From Chloromonas sp. AAM2 (lineage: Eukaryota; Chlorophyta; Chlorophyceae; Chlamydomonadales; Chlamydomonadaceae): DNA of 24,607 nucleotides. The notes under the pieces are model-generated. The model did not search any database. It worked only from the letters and a program-made list of their open reading frames with translations, and was not told the origin of the DNA. How positions within the stretch are numbered: position 1 is the stretch's first letter; each line of letters begins with the position of its first letter. The translations under genes were made by a program, and so were the position numbers. The stretch covers positions 1 through 24,607 of the forward strand of contig QAXH01001585.1 of the NCBI GenBank assembly GCA_004335635.1. Direction: 5' to 3'. This document shows positions 9,236 through 21,972 of this stretch, one piece after another.

Positions 9236-11253
9236 ATGACGGTCCAGGAGACCGTGACCATTGAAGAGCCCTTTGAGAGGCGTGTAGATCGCAGCACAGG
9301 TGCAGGGGGATCAATGCTCGCTTGCAAAAATCATAGACCTGGCACAAGTTTGGCTCATGGTCTGCAACGGGAGTTGTATGCTTGCATGACCTTGGCGCCA
9401 AACCTTGCTTCTCACAGGACAGCACTCGCTGCACTCGACGGTGTCATTTCCAGCGGGCAAGGTCATCTCTGCCTTTTCAGCCAAAGCTACTCAGTCTAAC
9501 CCGACCATGTACACGCTGCAGGTGCGCTTTCTTAGTGCGCGCTCACCAATTCACAGCCCGCAATGTTTCGAGTCGTGCATCCGTCGTGTGCTCGCTTGCA
9601 ACGTAATGGTACTGCTGATGCCGCAGCCGTCACAGAGTCTGGTCCTGTCATCTTTTGTTCTGAGCGTGATGTTGCATGTCGTCTGTCCCAGCGAGAGATT
9701 TTGAATGTCCCACACGGTACATCATGCAGTACATGCCCAGTATGCATGCCTTCCTAAACTTGTGCAATGATGGGTGCATCTCCTGTCAATGTGTGCTTAC
9801 CTTTAGGTGAGCGCCACTGAGCACATTGACCTCTTTCCTGAGATTCTTCAGTTCGCAAACCACAGGTAAGCTAAGACTTCATTCACTTCACATACTTGCG
9901 CCCCAACACGACTGCGATGTTAATTTACAAGGGCTAGCACCATTTGGGCTAGCACTCCCGGTCTTGTTTTTGGTTCAAGTGACCTGCGCGCACCTAGCTT
10001 GGCTGCCGTTTGCAGCACATGGCAGCTACTTCGCATACCGAAGAAGGATGAATAATTCACATGGCTATATTCACGGCATGATCACACCTGCATGAGCCTC
10101 GCACAACCCAAGGTTGTCTTCCACGTCGCTCAAAATATCTGCTCTGCAAGCCACCACACCCAGTCATGTCCCGAGCTGGCTATGAATCATGACGCCCTTT
10201 TCGCTGCCCCTCACCCAGGCATGCCATCTATAACTAAAACGTTCAGGAACACTGCGTTCTGATGGCAATGCTTTGTGCAGCTGCCAGCCTAGCGTGTTCT
10301 TCAACACCTCAGACCTCTGCATTGAAGCCTTGGTGGACATTGCACCTGGAGATGCGGTAAGTGACAACATGCATAAGGCTTGGGTGAAGAGCATGACCAC
10401 AGCAAAGCCGTGGTGGGGTGTACAATGAGTTAGCATTGGAGCCTGCTGTTTGTGATGCTGCATACAAAGCTCAGGCTAACAGTCTCTGAGTAAAATAAAC
10501 AGCCCGGTGGCGCGCCGTCCATGAGTCATTGTAACAGCCTATCGCTGGCACACGCCTGCTTTGAAATCAGCATTCAATACGTGCCCAGACCACGGGCATT
10601 AATTTCACGGTCCCTTTGAACAGCTACAGAGGTGTGGGAGCTCTCTGGTCAGAAGCTCTGTCTAGCATTGCTGCGCCCCAACTGAAAGGGACTAACAGGT
10701 GCCATGTGATGTCTACATCTGCAGATCACATTTTTCTATCCTTCAACAGAGCTTGCAATGGTGAGAGGCTGATGCTGGCATTGGCTAACAAGGCAGAGTC
10801 CAAAGTGTTTACCGAGAATTCACTATCCCACTGCTTGCTGCAAGCTGGCAATTTGTTGTCCACATGTTGTCCACACTACAGCCATGGTGGGTGGCTGCTA
10901 CAGCTGCGCTGGCTGGCAGGTTGCCGTTGGACCCCCAAATCAGGCAGCCTTTGTTCATATTCATCTTCCCCCTGTACATCTCAATGTCGTCTTCATCTCT
11001 GCGGCATACATGTCGTTGATCTTAATCTCGCCGCTGCTTATCAGCTTGCTCACAGAGCTGCACATGACACTTAACAAGACTAGTCAGCCTTGTTTTATGA
11101 CACTGCTTGCAGGAGTGCCCCTTCCAGTGCACGTGCGGGTCCAAGGCCTGCCTGGGCACAATTGACGGGGCGGCTAAGATTCCGTCAGATGTCCTTGCCC
11201 GCTACAGGATCAACACACACATCAAGCAGCTGCTAGAGAAGGAGAAGAAATGA
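9236..11253 (+). CDS. Compact SET-domain protein-lysine methyltransferase
   Basis: Six exons: 9236-9299, 9418-9521, 9807-9865, 10281-10356, 10725-10760 and 11113-11253 (stop TGA). They total 480 nt, 159 aa, and all five junctions close in phase with GT-AG introns. The protein starts MTVQETVTIEEPFERRVD. It contains FPAGKVISAF (start of SET strands, residues 35-44), QFANHSCQPSVFF (the NHSCxP cofactor/knot motif, residues 71-83), IAPGDAITFFYPSTE (residues 96-110, equivalent to GEELTxDY) and CTCGSKACLGTIDG (residues 119-132, post-SET-like cysteines C119, C121, C126). This matches a SET subfamily known in algae and plants in which the Tyr motif reads FFYPST; these proteins are usually small and have no chromatin-reader domains. 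SAM-dependent lysine methylation is expected; the substrate (histone or not) is unknown. ATG 9236 is the only in-frame start in the exon; the frame is open back to 9032 without ATG, so a further 5' exon, for example an organelle transit peptide, is possible. Confidence 0.88.
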
Positions 11254-11298
11254 TTACATCGCTTTTATATGGGAGATTTAGTGTCGGGTCGGAATGAT

Positions 11299-11303
11299 TG
11301 TAA
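11299..11303 (+). other. TGTAA poly(A) signal of the SET gene
   Basis: TGTAA lies 46 nt after the SET stop codon. TGTAA is the predominant poly(A) signal of chlorophyte green algae. The short distance fits a compact 3' UTR. Confidence 0.6.
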
Positions 11304-11918
11304 CAGTGCCAGCTCCGTTGAGTGATTCTGTGAAGTGCGATTTCTCCACGAGGACAACCTGCCACTCTGCAATAGGCCGCCACAAAGCTAAGCTTTTTAA
11401 GTTTTTCAAAGTTTTTTTTGCTCAAGGGGCCCAGGTTCCTTTGGTGATTGGTTGACAGAAGCTGTTTTTCACTTGTTTGCATCTTGCCCAGCAGCAGGGT
11501 TTTTAACCATTTTCGAATTCGACCCGCATACATGCCATAGTGGGATAGATGAAGATGGACAAAATCGGACTAAGGAGCACAGTTGGAATTAGTACGGCCA
11601 GTGGTGATCTAGCATGAGCAGCAGAAGTTCCATGCAACCATTTTCCAGCGAGGCATTGAGGGTGATCATCAGTTTTGCATCACGTGGGCTGCGATTCAGC
11701 TGTTGTCCTTGTTGTTTGGCGAACACGTGCGCCTTCCACTTTGCATTTTTGTGTTGCGATCTTCCAGATTGCTTTGTGAAGCGCCTAATTAAGTTGATGC
11801 TTAAAGCATTGTAAGCGCCTGCGGGTTATGTGTGGCCATAATGCCAGTAGCCAGACGTATCAAAGTTGGGTGCAGCAACAGATATACTATCCGAAGGCTG
11901 CAGCAAGTCTGCTTACAG
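11304..11918. other. Stretch without a supported gene
   Basis: It includes short frames (11222-11533 minus, 11614-11814 plus) with no protein-like composition. A first exon of the next plus-strand gene may be hidden here, but I cannot place it. Confidence 0.4.
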
Positions 11919-14951
<3,033 letters not shown>

Positions 14952-15308
14952 TCACAGCCTTCATCTGACTGGGAGCCTCTGGTCTGATAATAGGTCTTCG
15001 ATTGCACTGGGCCTGCGCGCAACTTGGATCAGCTAGTTGCAATTTGCAAAACAAAAAGCAACAACCAACTTGCAAAAAGCAACTAATAGTACGAGCCGTT
15101 TCCGGCGACCAATTCGCTGCTCCGGAGAGAAGACCGTCAAATGTGTCCAGCGGACTAACCGTCCCCCAATCTCAGCGCTTGCGACGTAAAAACGATGTCA
15201 ACTATGGTCAATGCCCACTTTTGTACAGCTACCATTGACCACTCGTCTTTGGAACCAATACAATTGGCATCCTGGCTTTTAGTGTGACCGGTTCAGGCTT
15301 GACTTGTC
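14952..15308. other. Intergenic region upstream of the IQ/coiled-coil gene
   Basis: No gene is supported. A short A-rich direct repeat (gcaaaacaaaaagcaac / gcaaaaagcaac) lies near 15046-15080. The stretch from about 15090 to 15308 is the likely promoter and 5' UTR of the next gene. Confidence 0.4.
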
Positions 15309-18300
15309 ATGGCGAAGGGCGGCGACGCTTATCAGCGGTTGGTTGACCACGTAGCCGACATGCCGGACGATGCCTTGGGCACTCTCCTGGGCCTTGCCAC
15401 ACGGCAGCCGGATGCGATACCCAGACAGATGCCCACGCAACAGACATTGCCGGACAGCGGAGTGCAGCAACTTTCGCAAGGACACCTGCATAAGGCGAAA
15501 CCACCTCACCATTACGACAATCAGCTACGCAAGATGCTCTCAATTCTTCCCAGAGCTGAACAGCAGAGGCTGGCGAGGCATGTCGTCTCAACAGCCACGG
15601 CAAGTCGCATACTGAACAACGCTCTTGACGAGGAAGCCGTCATCTCGGCAGTCAACAATGGATTGCAGGTACAGATGATGCGAGCATGTCCAGTCTCGCT
15701 GGCTCAGCAGTGTGTTACCACAGCTGGCAGAGTAGCAAGGCTAGGGTGGGGCTAGGGTTGCACCTGTTGGGACGATGGCGTGAATAACAAGGCAACTGTG
15801 AGCCACACGTCTGCGTGCATGCAGCGCCTGTATGCTCAGCTTGCACCAGAGGACGCAAATGCTAACGTGCAGGTGAGTACATGGATATGGGCAGCTCGCT
15901 AAGGCTGCTACTTACCGGGCCAATGCGATTTCAGCCAAATAGCATGTGTGCAGGTTGAAAGCATCTGAAGCCGTGCCAAAGGTTCATACAAACAAAGTTA
16001 GGTCCACAGCAACACCACACCTGTGCCTTGAGAACAACCATGTGCACTCTGCAAGCCCCTTTGTCATGCAGCTTCACACTGTGCCTTTTACGCATCTTTC
16101 ATCTGTCCTTTTCTGCAGCTGCCTGTACTGAATTTCATGGTCACAGAGCTGGACCGGGCCAAGGCAGCCACGGTCATACAGGTAAAAGTCGAACTTGTGT
16201 AGGACTTTCACATGTGGCTGTACATGAACATGTGTTTGCCTCATCGTGTCTAGTGCCAAGACTGGCATTAAATTATTTCCCTACAGAGCGCACCAGGGTG
16301 CTGAAAGCCAGGTTTCAGTCACGCAACACACGCCAAAACAAGGGCTGATATGCGCTTGCACTGGTGCTGACGCTCACGCGCTGGTCTGTGTGGAATTTGC
16401 AGCGCGCCTACAGGAAGCACATGAGACACAAGCGGCTTGTGCATCCACTCCATGCAAGCAGTGACAGCGAGCCCACCAGTCCCACCAACCCTCGTGCGCT
16501 GAAGCGGGTGGCATCCCGGTATATGAACGGACTTTCCAGCAGCACCAACCATGGCAGCATGCAAGCTGGGCAGGCCGCTGCATCCTTGATGCCTGGAGAA
16601 AATGAAAAGGAAGAGGCAGAGCACAATGAGGATGAAGACGAGCACAAAGATGGAGATGAAGATGCATTGCCACAACCAGTCTTGCTGGCGCATGAGCGCA
16701 CAGAGCAGCAGGTCATGGCCGCAGCAAAGAACCTTGAAATGGTAGGGCATGCACATGGAGTAGTGGATGAAATGGTAGTGCGTGATGACCTGCCTATTGA
16801 GGTTACTGCCAGTCGTCTATCTGAGCTGTACCTTGGTACACAAAGCGCCTGGTATCTTATCTTGTGCGCAAGGCCCCTGTATCCTTCTATCTTCACACGG
16901 AATCCTTCTTCTTTGTGTACCTGCAGGCCCGTTTGCACTTGGAGAGGTTGGCATCAATCCAGGCGCGGCAAGAGAGCATTGCAGGAGATGCAGGTTCTCC
17001 ACAGGCGGTCAGTCGCTTGAATGAAATCAAGGCAAAGGTCGGTGGTATGTGGCACTCACATGCGTCTCAGCACATCGTCTGCAGCGGCTGTACTTTGGAA
17101 CGTGTGCACAGCAGCACGGGAGGCTTATACTTGCCTCTGTCTGTGTTATCGTGAAGCTCTCAGTGCAGCATGCTGGCGGCCTAGGAACGGAACTGGGTGT
17201 GATGAACAGGACAATTGGTAAGGCAATCATCAAGATTGAGCTGCCCGTGGATCCTGGCCCAGTTGCAACACATGTGTTCAGCAGGCACGTGACACAGAAA
17301 CATGCCGTTGATCTTGTCGCTTTCTTTTATGTGCTCTGCTGCAGCTGCGTGGCGTGGCAGCCGAAGCACCCCCACCGCCTTTGGAGGCGCCTGCGCAGGT
17401 CCTGCGTTTTGCAGACCTGCAGCCCATGGAGAAGGCACGCAGGCGCGTGTGCTTGGCGCACTGACTGCACTTTAGCGCACCAGCAGCAGCTAACCCACTC
17501 GCAGCAGGCGCAAGCTGCTTGCATGCTGAGCCGGGTGGACGCCAAGTGTTGTGCGCTGGCTGATGCTTTGAGTGCAGTCAATGCCAAATACTCAACCTAC
17601 GCGACTGAAGCAGCCAAACCTATTGATTTCTTGTTGTGTTTGCAGGGCACTGGTTCCAATCATGCAGCATGCGCTTCTGCACCCGCCCAGCCGTTCCAGC
17701 ACCATCCATGGGCATCGCCGGCAGGGCACAGGCAGCTGCAGTGACGATGGAAGTAGCCAAGACGAGGATGACGTTCCAGCTAGTCGCACAGGCTCGCAGG
17801 CGACCCTGGGTAGGGTGCCTAGCAGTGCGGGCGGACTCGGTCGCGACGAGGATGAGATGGAGGAGGAAGGCGACGGTCAAGGAGTTGTGACGCGCAGTGC
17901 TGTATTCAACAGTCTCATGTTTGGAGGTGGTCTGAGCCTGATGGGTGAGATTACGGCTGCAGCGGACGCGGGGGGTTCCAAAGGAGTGCTGGCCACCATA
18001 CGGCAACAGGTGAGACGCGCATGGGCCGGACCGGGCGAGGCACGCCGTACTTGGGCGTTGATAATCCAGTATGAGCGACGAATTACAATCGCTCCTGGCC
18101 TTTGAGATGTGGAAAGCAAACAGAGGACATGGCATCGCCTACAAGAGCAAGCTGTTGCCGTGCAAGCGTGGTGCGTGGCATGAACGTGTTGCTCCCTTTT
18201 CTTGTAGGTCGCTGTCATGCAGACGGCGATTCCTGCCCAATCCCTTGAGGAGCAGGCGTCCCAGCTTACGCGCATTCAGGAGCTCATGGATCAGGCAGCC

Positions 18301-20663
18301 GGGGTGCAGCAGGCTGCGTCAGTCATGCGGGAATCAATCGCAGCAGAATGTATCCGAGAGGTGCGCCGCGCGAACCATGCATGTTCAAGGTCTGGAAACT
18401 GCTTTATGTATGCAACGAATAAGCGCTTCCGACGACGACGAAGAAGAGTGTCGTAACAGAAGATTGTTGAGAAATAAACTTGGATGCCAAGGTCAAGCCA
18501 AACCATCGCCAACCTATGCATGTTGAGCCAACTTATTGTTGCATGCGATGTGACTCTGCAGTTTGCCATGACTTACAGGTGGAACGCATCGCGGAAGCTG
18601 CCCAGCTGCCTGCGGCGCTGGTGCCCTCCGAGCCAGCGGTGCCGCGCGATCGAGAAGCCTGGCGGCGGCGTGAGCGGGAGCGCGCAGAGCAAGAACAGGA
18701 AGTGCGAGAGCAGGCAGAGCGGGAACGGATAGAACGAGAGGAAGCAGAAGCGGAACAGGCGGAGTGGGAACGCATGGCAAAGGAAGCACAATTTGCAAAC
18801 ACAGATGACCAATCCGCGCCCTTGAATTACCATGGCACTGACGTTCTCACAGAGTTCATTGACCTTACCTCGCCTGTCCCGCCCACGGATCACGCCCCCA
18901 CTGCTAGAACGCCCAGAACTGGGGAGCTGGCGGTTGGGGCTGGTGTGCATAAGTATCTTCGAAAGAAACAACTTCATTCGTTGCCGTCGACAGCTCCGCC
19001 TGACTTGCCTTCCGCAAGCCCGCCAACTAGCCAAGTGAATCTGGGGTCAGCAGCAAAGCCACCACTTCCAGGATCAGCATCTCGGCACCCTTTTCGCTAC
19101 TCCGGAGGTGTGTATGCTTTGCCTCAAGGGGAGAAGTACACAGCTCCAGAAAAGCCGCAGCTATGCAGGGAAACTGCTTTCCCTGGCGTAATCGTCAGCA
19201 TGTACCGACAGCCTGGATTGGCGGAACAAGGAGTGCATGAATGGCACTCCATACCAGCCCCCCCACGTGCTGCTCCCGCAATGGTACCCCGGCCGCAAAA
19301 ACCCTTTGCACCGGCAACTCGTGCTGCACCATTCGGTCAGCCATCGGTGCCTGCAGAAGAACGGACGAGCGCGGGCATGGATGCAAGCGCTCAGTGCCGC
19401 ACAAGTGCAGACAAGAGCGTGTGGGTGCTGCAAGGCGATGTCGCGTGTGTGGAGAAGCGTGCCAGTCTGGAGCTTGTGCGACCACAGGTCACACCTTTGA
19501 TGCATGGTGGGCTGCCTCACGTGAACAGCAGTAAACACTCTGTTACTACAGACCGAGGGTCGACCGGGTGGTGGTCCGGTGGTGGTGCCGGGCCCCAAGG
19601 GCTACAGGTCTTTCAACAGTCAGCATGTGAAGCCGAGCTGCAGCTGCGTGGCACAGGGCCACTGATTTGCAGGGGGGCAGATGGCCTCCACTCACACCAC
19701 GACGAATCTGGACAAGTGTCAGCACGCAGCAGAATGAGTTTTGAGATGGGAGGTAGGGCTTGCACTGCCACGTCATGCCACCCAGGCTCTCTACCAACCA
19801 GAGGCAGCTGTCCTGGGAGCTTTGCAACCCCTGGCTCGGGTACCTCTGGAAATGCCATCACAGGGCGAACCGTTGAATGTGTCCAAGGAGAAGACGAGGC
19901 CTCTCACACTAGCACTGCATACGATGCAATGTCCAGCCGCAGCGGGCACAGCTGCATCGCCTTGCCCACCCTGCCAGGCCTGGCCAAGGCGCATGGTTCC
20001 CAACAAAATGATATGGCCCATGCACGACGGTCCAAGGCTGCAGGGTCCATGTCCAAGGCAGCAGAGCCCCCCAAGGTTTGGCGCACCCAGATGCGTGTGA
20101 ACCCCGGACTAATGCTTGGCATTGCCAGCAGTGGCCACTCAATCGGCTCCCTTACGAGCAGGCCTGGCGTCATGCCCCACCTGCCCGCCTGTATGGATAC
20201 TGTTGGACGGTATGGCAGCAGTGGGGGAGGTGCCACTGAAAACAGTCTCAGCCAGCCACTCCCTGCTCTTCCTTCAAACCCGAGCAGTGCATGCCGACAA
20301 ACGAACAGCATGAGTTTGAGTGGGGCTATCTTGTCAACAGCAGTCCTGTCCGACAAAGGCCCTGTGAGCGGGATGATGATACTGGGCGATGAGTTGGCGT
20401 TTTCAGGTGGCGTGGCCTCCAGCCAAAGCTCAGCCAGCAACCTCCATTGTGAACACTCGGCAACGTTGGAGGCGCGGGCTTTGTCAGGAACTGGGTATGC
20501 ACCGCTGCAGCATACCCGCATTGCAGCGGTAGGCAGCCAAGGGAGCCAGGCACTACCTGCCAGTTCTTGGTATCAGCCGGGATCGCTGCGCAAGGCCAAG
20601 GTCGTCGGTAAAGTGGCACAGACACAACAGCCAGTGGTCATGTCAATCATTCAGCAACAGTGA
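15309..20663 (+). CDS. Large IQ-motif / coiled-coil protein with a long disordered tail, unknown function
   Basis: Exons: 15309-15668 (start MAKGGDAYQRLVDHV, 120 aa), 15825-15872, 16119-16181, 16403 to about 16741, 16927-17037, one or two exons in 17149-17446 (unresolved), 17484-17545, 17646-18009, 18208-18360, and 18579-20663 (694 aa, TGA). Nearly all placed junctions are phase 0 and close; 17545/17646 closes through a split Lys codon. The total is about 1,200 aa. An IQ motif is assembled across an intron: ATVIQ (end of 16119-16181) plus RAYRKHMRHKRL, fitting IQxxxRxxxxR, so calmodulin or a light chain may bind. It is followed by an acidic Glu/Asp tract (ENEKEEAEHNEDEDEHKDGD), a helical segment (QLTRIQELMDQAAGVQQAAS), and a charged coiled coil at the start of the last exon (EREEAEAEQAEWERMAKEA). 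The remaining roughly 620 aa are Ser/Pro/Gly-rich, with no recognisable domain. I know of no named family; a cytoskeletal or flagellar role would be inference only. Confidence 0.75.
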
Positions 20664-21972
20664 GGCTTGACAGCACGCCTAGAATCCACGGGTACAGATG
20701 AAAGAATTGACAGCTGCTGATGCTGGGACTGTTGCCAATCGGCGAAACGGCACAGGCATGTGCTGTGTGGCTAATCAGGGCAGGTCAGGCTGTGCTGACA
20801 TTCCAATTCAAAAAAGCTGCATGACAGTGATGAGCAGGCACTGTTCCAACGGATATCCGATTATCCATCCACAGTTGCCGGTTCTGAATGCCGTTCCAAT
20901 CATATAAATTGCATAGATCGCAAAAGCTTGGCCCCAGAAACGTTCAAAATGCATAGACTGCTAAAATGCAGGGAACACAATGCTGCCTTGCTTAATTCAT
21001 TGCGCTTATCTGAGGCGCTATCTTTAGGTAATGAAGCCACCATTCATCAAGCATCACGTGCATTTAAGAGACAACTTGCGGGCAAGGACCTTGCCTTCTC
21101 GCTGACACTGGCAATGTTTTTTCTTATTATTTCCTATCTCTGCAGGGCTTGATCACATTGTGTACGGCTAACTTGTTGATCGAAAAGATGGTGGGTAACA
21201 TCAACAGGGTGGTGGGTAATTCAAATGCAGGCGGACCGATTATGCCCAACAACATCAATGTGGGCAACGTGCTACTTACTCGGAAATCACCACATTTCAG
21301 TCAGTAGACGGGGAAAAGCGGGTGATATTCTGGACAGTTGTCTCGTGTGCTTTTCACCTCGAGTGCTTACAACATGAGCTCAAATCTCTCTTACCGGACA
21401 AAGGTAATGTGGTGCATGTGATGCTGAAAAAGGTATATTAGTCTGAACCTGCAGTTTAGTTTGCTTTGTTTGTTGGTATGTGTTGTGTCTCTGCAATCTT
21501 GTAGAATTCACGAGCATTGATTTTTGGCAAGTTTGCAGCCTGTTGGAAGCTGCCATGCTGCCCTGCTCGCATCAGGTCCGCTTTGGTGAGGAATGCCGCA
21601 TGAGGATGAAGAGCGTCATGCAGATAGGACACAAAGGAACTCGTCAAGGGCACCTGGCACCCTTCACGTCACCAGGTTGGGGTTATGAACTGGTGACTTG
21701 TATGCCACAAGGTTGAAAGCATATCATCACGATGCTTACTCTTCGGAGCGATGCAACATGAGCTCAGCTCACTCGGATATTGTCCACAGAACGGTCGCTG
21801 ACACATAGTGCATTCAGTTAGTCAGGAGGCACACGCAACAAGGCACTACTGAAGGAGGAAACAAACCACAAAAACAATGATCACAGGAAAAGGGGCATAA
21901 CGGCTGCGCTCCGAGACCGCATGAAGATTGGTCGCAAGGTCGAATCGATCGCATGCCCACAATCTCTGCAAC
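20664..21972. other. Intergenic region between the IQ gene and UFL1
   Basis: No gene is supported. The left end is the 3' UTR of the IQ gene; I find no TGTAA close to its stop. It contains an imperfect direct repeat, aaattgcatagatcgcaaaa (20906) versus aaaatgcatagactgctaaaa (20946), and two ggtgggtaa copies near 21193 and 21212. The minus-strand frames at 21456-21653 and 21846-22175 lack protein-like composition; the second overlaps UFL1 exon 1. Confidence 0.45.

Noticed and set aside
15669..15755. Extension of IQ-gene exon 1 to the stop at 15755
   Set aside because: A phase-0 GT donor at 15669 followed by a good acceptor before 15825 continues the protein; reading through gives an early stop.
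16319..16938. Minus-strand frames of 99-176 aa, one strongly hydrophobic
   Set aside because: The hydrophobic run is the complement of the Glu/Asp-rich tract of the IQ gene exon at 16403; it is not a membrane protein.
17049..17744. 231-aa continuous plus-strand frame as a single exon
   Set aside because: It runs through introns and uses the wrong frame over the exons at 17345 and 17646; only its segment near 17484-17545 is retained.
18514..19034. Minus-strand leucine-rich frames
   Set aside because: They are the complement of the Glu/Arg-rich coiled coil at the start of the 18579-20663 exon.
19904..20521. 205-aa minus-strand frame
   Set aside because: It overlaps the long continuous last exon of the IQ gene, and its composition shows no domain or signal.
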